Part shown: positions 61,654-64,000 of the stretch, one piece after another
Numbering within the stretch: position 1 is the first letter of the stretch
Layout: every line of letters starts with the position of its first letter
The notes under the pieces: generated by a model
What the model was told of the DNA's origin: nothing
The model's input: the letters and a program-made list of their open reading frames with translations, nothing else
The model's database searches: none
Assembly (NCBI GenBank): GCA_030063045.1
Contig: JAQSEB010000180.1
Location: 62,001 to 126,000 of the forward strand
DNA length: 64,000 nucleotides
Source: Pratylenchus scribneri
Taxonomy: Eukaryota > Nematoda > Chromadorea > Rhabditida > Pratylenchidae
Direction: 5' to 3'
Position numbers and translations under genes: made by a program

Positions 61654-64000
61654 GAGCATGCAGAAATTGAATACACAATAGGGTTAATTTACTCATATAG
61701 TTTGCAAAATGAATTAAAAACCAAAGAGAATTTGGCTGTTGTTTTATTTCAAAATTTTTGAAAATTTTTTAAAAATACTATGATTCAATTTAGAAATTTT
61801 AAAAATTTCTTAATTAAAAAATATCAATGAATTTTTTGAGCATGCAGAAATTGAATACACAAAAGGGTTAATTTACTCATATAGTTTGCAAAATGAATTA
61901 AAAACCAAAGAGAATTTGGCTGTTGTTTTATTTCAAAATTTTTGAAAATTTTAAAAATTTCTTAATTAAAATATCAATGAATTTTTTTGAGCATGCAGAA
62001 ATTGAATAAACAAAAGGGTTAATTTACTCATATAGTTTGCAAAATGAATTAAAAACCAAAGAGAATTTGGCTGTTGTTTTATTTCAAAATTTTTGAAAAT
62101 TTTAAAAATTTCTTAATTAAAATATCAATGAATTTTTTTGAGCATGCAGAAATTGAATACACAAAAGAATTAATTTACTCATATAGTTTGCAAAATGAAT
62201 TAAAAACCAAAGAGAATTTGGCTGTTGTTTTATTTCAAAATTTTTGAAAATTTTTTAAAAATACTATGATTCAAATTTAGAAATTTTAAAAATTTCTGAA
62301 TTAAAATATCAATGAATTTTTTTGAGCATGCAGAAATTGAATACACAATAGGGTTAATTTACTCATATAGTTTGCAAAATAAATTAAAAACCAAAGAGAA
62401 TTTGGCTGTTGTTTTATTTCAAAATTTATGAAAATTTTAAAAATTTCTTAATTAAAATATCAATGAATTTTTTTGAGCATGCAGAAATTGAATACACAAA
62501 AGGGTTAATTTACTCATATATTTTGCAAAATGAATTAAAAACCAAAGAGAATTTGGCTGTTGTTTTATTTCAAAATTTTTGAAAATTTTTTAAAAATACT
62601 ATGATTCAAATTTAGAAATTTTAAAAATTTCTGAATTAAAATATCAATGAATTTTTTTGAGCATGCAGAAATTGAATACACAAAAGGGTTAATTTACTCA
62701 TATAGTTTGCAAAATGAATTAAAAACCAAAGAGAATTTGGCTGTTGTTTTATTTCAAAATTTTTGAAAATTTTTTAAAAATACTATGATTCAAATTTAGA
62801 AATTTTAAAAATTTCTGAATTAAAATATCAATGAATTTTTTTGAGCATGCAGAAATTGAATACACAATAGGGTTAATTTACTCATATAGTTTGCAATATG
62901 AATTAAAAACCAAAGAGAATTTGGCTGTTGTTTTATTTCAAAATTTTTGAAAATTTTTTAAAAATACTATGATTCAAATTTAGAAATTTTAAAAATTTCT
63001 GTATTAAAATATCAATGAATTTTTTTGAGCATGCAGAAATTGAATACACAAAAGGGTTAATTTACTCATATAATTTGCAAAATGAATTAAAAACCAAAGA
63101 GAATTTGGCTGTTGTTTTATTTCAAAATTTTTGAAAATTTTAAAAATTTCTTAATTAAAATATCAATGAATTTTTTTGAGCATGTAGAAATTGAATACAC
63201 AAAAGGGTTAATTTACTCATATAGTTTGCAAAATGAATTAAAATCCAAAGAGAATTTGGCTGTTGTTTTATTTCAAAATTTTTGAAAATTTTAAAAATTT
63301 CTGAATTAAAATATCAATGAATTTTTTTGAGCATGCAGAAATTGAATACACAATAGGGTTAATTTACTCATATAGTTTGCAAAATGAATTAAAAACCAAA
63401 GAGAATTTGGCTGTTGTTTTATTTCAAAATTTTTGAAAATTTTTTAAAAATACTATGATTCAAATTTAGAAATTTTAAAAATTTCTGAATTAAAATATCA
63501 ATGAATTTTTTTGAGCATGCAGAAATTGAATACACAATAGGGTTAATTTACTCATATAGTTTGCAAAATGAATTAAAAACCAAAGAGAATTTGGCTGTTG
63601 TTTTATTTCAAAATTTTTGAAAATTTTTTAAAAATACTATGATTCAAATTTAGAAATTTTAAAAATTTCTGAATTAAAATATCAATGAATTTTTTTGAGC
63701 ATGCAGAAATTGAATACACAATAGGGTTAATTTACTCATATAGTTTGCAAAATGAATTAAAAACCAAAGAGAATTTGGCTGTTGTTTTATTTCAAAATTT
63801 TTGAAAATTTTAAAAATTTCTGAATTAAAATATCAATGAATTTTTTTGAGCATGCAGAAATTGAATACACAATAGGGTTAATTTACTCATATAGTTTGCA
63901 AAATGAATTAAAAACCAAAGAGAATTTGGCTGTTGTTTTATTTCAAAATTTTTGAAAATTTTAAAAATTTCTGAATTAAAATATCAATGAATTTTTTTGA
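61654..64000. repeat. Segmental copy, 5911-bp offset (right copy, cut by window end)
   Basis: This copy of 55743-58089 runs to the last base of the window and so may continue. Private changes are AAAATAAATTAAAAACC near 62378, TATATTTTGC near 62517, TTGCAATATG near 62892, and CATGTAG in place of CATGCAG at 63181. About 2.35 kb of alignable copy is visible. Confidence 0.87.

Larger units (their letters stand above)
1248..64000. repeat. Satellite family B, 151/184-bp tandem array
   Basis: The recognition block is ATGAATTTTTTTGAGCATGC, followed by AGAAATTG, a variable 30-bp stretch, AATGAATTAAAAACC, GAGAATTTGGCTG, TTTTATTTC and a highly AT-rich tail. The distance between successive GAGCATGC blocks is 151 bp in short monomers and 183-184 bp in long ones; 150, 152, 153 and 180 bp also occur. 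The long form has 32-33 extra bp in the tail (AAATACTATGATTCAAATTTAG region). Divergence is low and most differences are shared by many monomers, which shows repeated homogenisation. No unique DNA interrupts the array, and the right end is cut by the window. About 375 monomers are present (length divided by mean unit, not an exact count). Confidence 0.97.

Noticed and set aside
4040..64000. TAGGGTTA in CAATAGGGTTAATT as telomeric repeat
   Set aside because: Only one 8-bp match per monomer, not tandem, and half of the monomers read AAAGGGTTA. It is part of the variable middle segment of B3.
1..64000. CRISPR array
   Set aside because: Repeats are 151-184 bp and directly adjacent, with no short constant repeat alternating with unique spacers, no leader and no cas genes.
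1..64000. CENP-B box or other known centromere motif
   Set aside because: A CENP-B box needs CG-containing TTCG...CGGG. B1 and B3 have essentially no CpG, and the CpGs in B2 and family A are not in that arrangement.
1248..64000. Transposon-derived repeats (terminal repeats, target duplications, transposase)
   Set aside because: No inverted termini at monomer ends, no flanking duplications at the A/B junction and no open frame for an enzyme. The inverted repeats seen are internal AT-rich dyads.
1..64000. Replication origin or matrix attachment region based on AT-richness
   Set aside because: The composition would fit, but I see no specific origin motif, and AT-richness alone is uniform over the window.
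1..64000. tRNA, rRNA or other RNA genes, promoters and terminators
   Set aside because: No tRNA arms, A/B boxes, rRNA segments or GC-rich hairpins followed by T-runs are present; the T-runs belong to the satellite unit.

Overview
The whole 64-kb window is tandemly repeated satellite DNA. I see no unique sequence, protein gene, RNA gene, transposon or CRISPR array in it. One B monomer that I counted base by base is about 22% GC. Array length, monomers of about one nucleosome and multi-level higher-order repeats point to a eukaryotic nuclear genome: a pericentromeric, centromeric, subtelomeric or other heterochromatic block. The AT-rich A4T4-type composition reminds me of invertebrates, nematodes included, but nothing here fixes the taxon.

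Two families are present. Family A (1-1247) is a 152-bp satellite in eight full copies plus a remnant, cut by the window's left edge. It stops abruptly at about 1247/1248, where family B begins and runs to the window end (about 62.75 kb, roughly 375 monomers by estimate). B monomers come in two main sizes: short (151 bp, some 150/152/153) and long (183/184 bp, with 32-33 extra bp in the AT-rich half). A and B share a 24-bp core of A-tracts spaced about one helical turn apart.

Family B is zoned. B1 (1248-2798) lies against family A. Hybrid monomers (2799-3100) lead into B2 (3101-4795, with one B3 monomer inside). B3 makes up the rest. B2 recurs as islands to 8767, and one displaced B1 monomer sits at 52244-52393. 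Inside B3 there are higher-order repeats (HORs): a 302-bp B3/B2 dimer near 6.3-7.2 kb; uniform 183-bp long monomers at 19.0-22.0 and 22.3-26.3 kb, the second organised as a 1647-bp 9-mer; a 4018-bp 24-mer (12 short + 12 long) in three copies at 26605, 35146 and 39164; and an 8-kb-scale duplication containing that 24-mer. The right third is built of segments repeated at offsets of 2222, 3499, 3901, 5911 and 7283 bp.

The most unusual observation is a latent reading frame. Nearly every B3 and B2 monomer with a T7 run carries the same 39-codon ATG-to-TGA frame. The 183-bp (61-codon) and 153-bp (51-codon) monomers keep that frame in register from unit to unit, with TGA almost the only stop; one stretch of 1368 bp (20097-21464) has no TAA or TAG. 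TAA/TAG variants spread by homogenisation, and the dominant 151/184-bp sizes that break the frame, argue against present-day coding. It is best treated as a possible relic or a by-product of composition. Coordinates of monomer boundaries use the G of GAGCATGC as phase zero; duplication offsets were measured by hand from rare variant bases.
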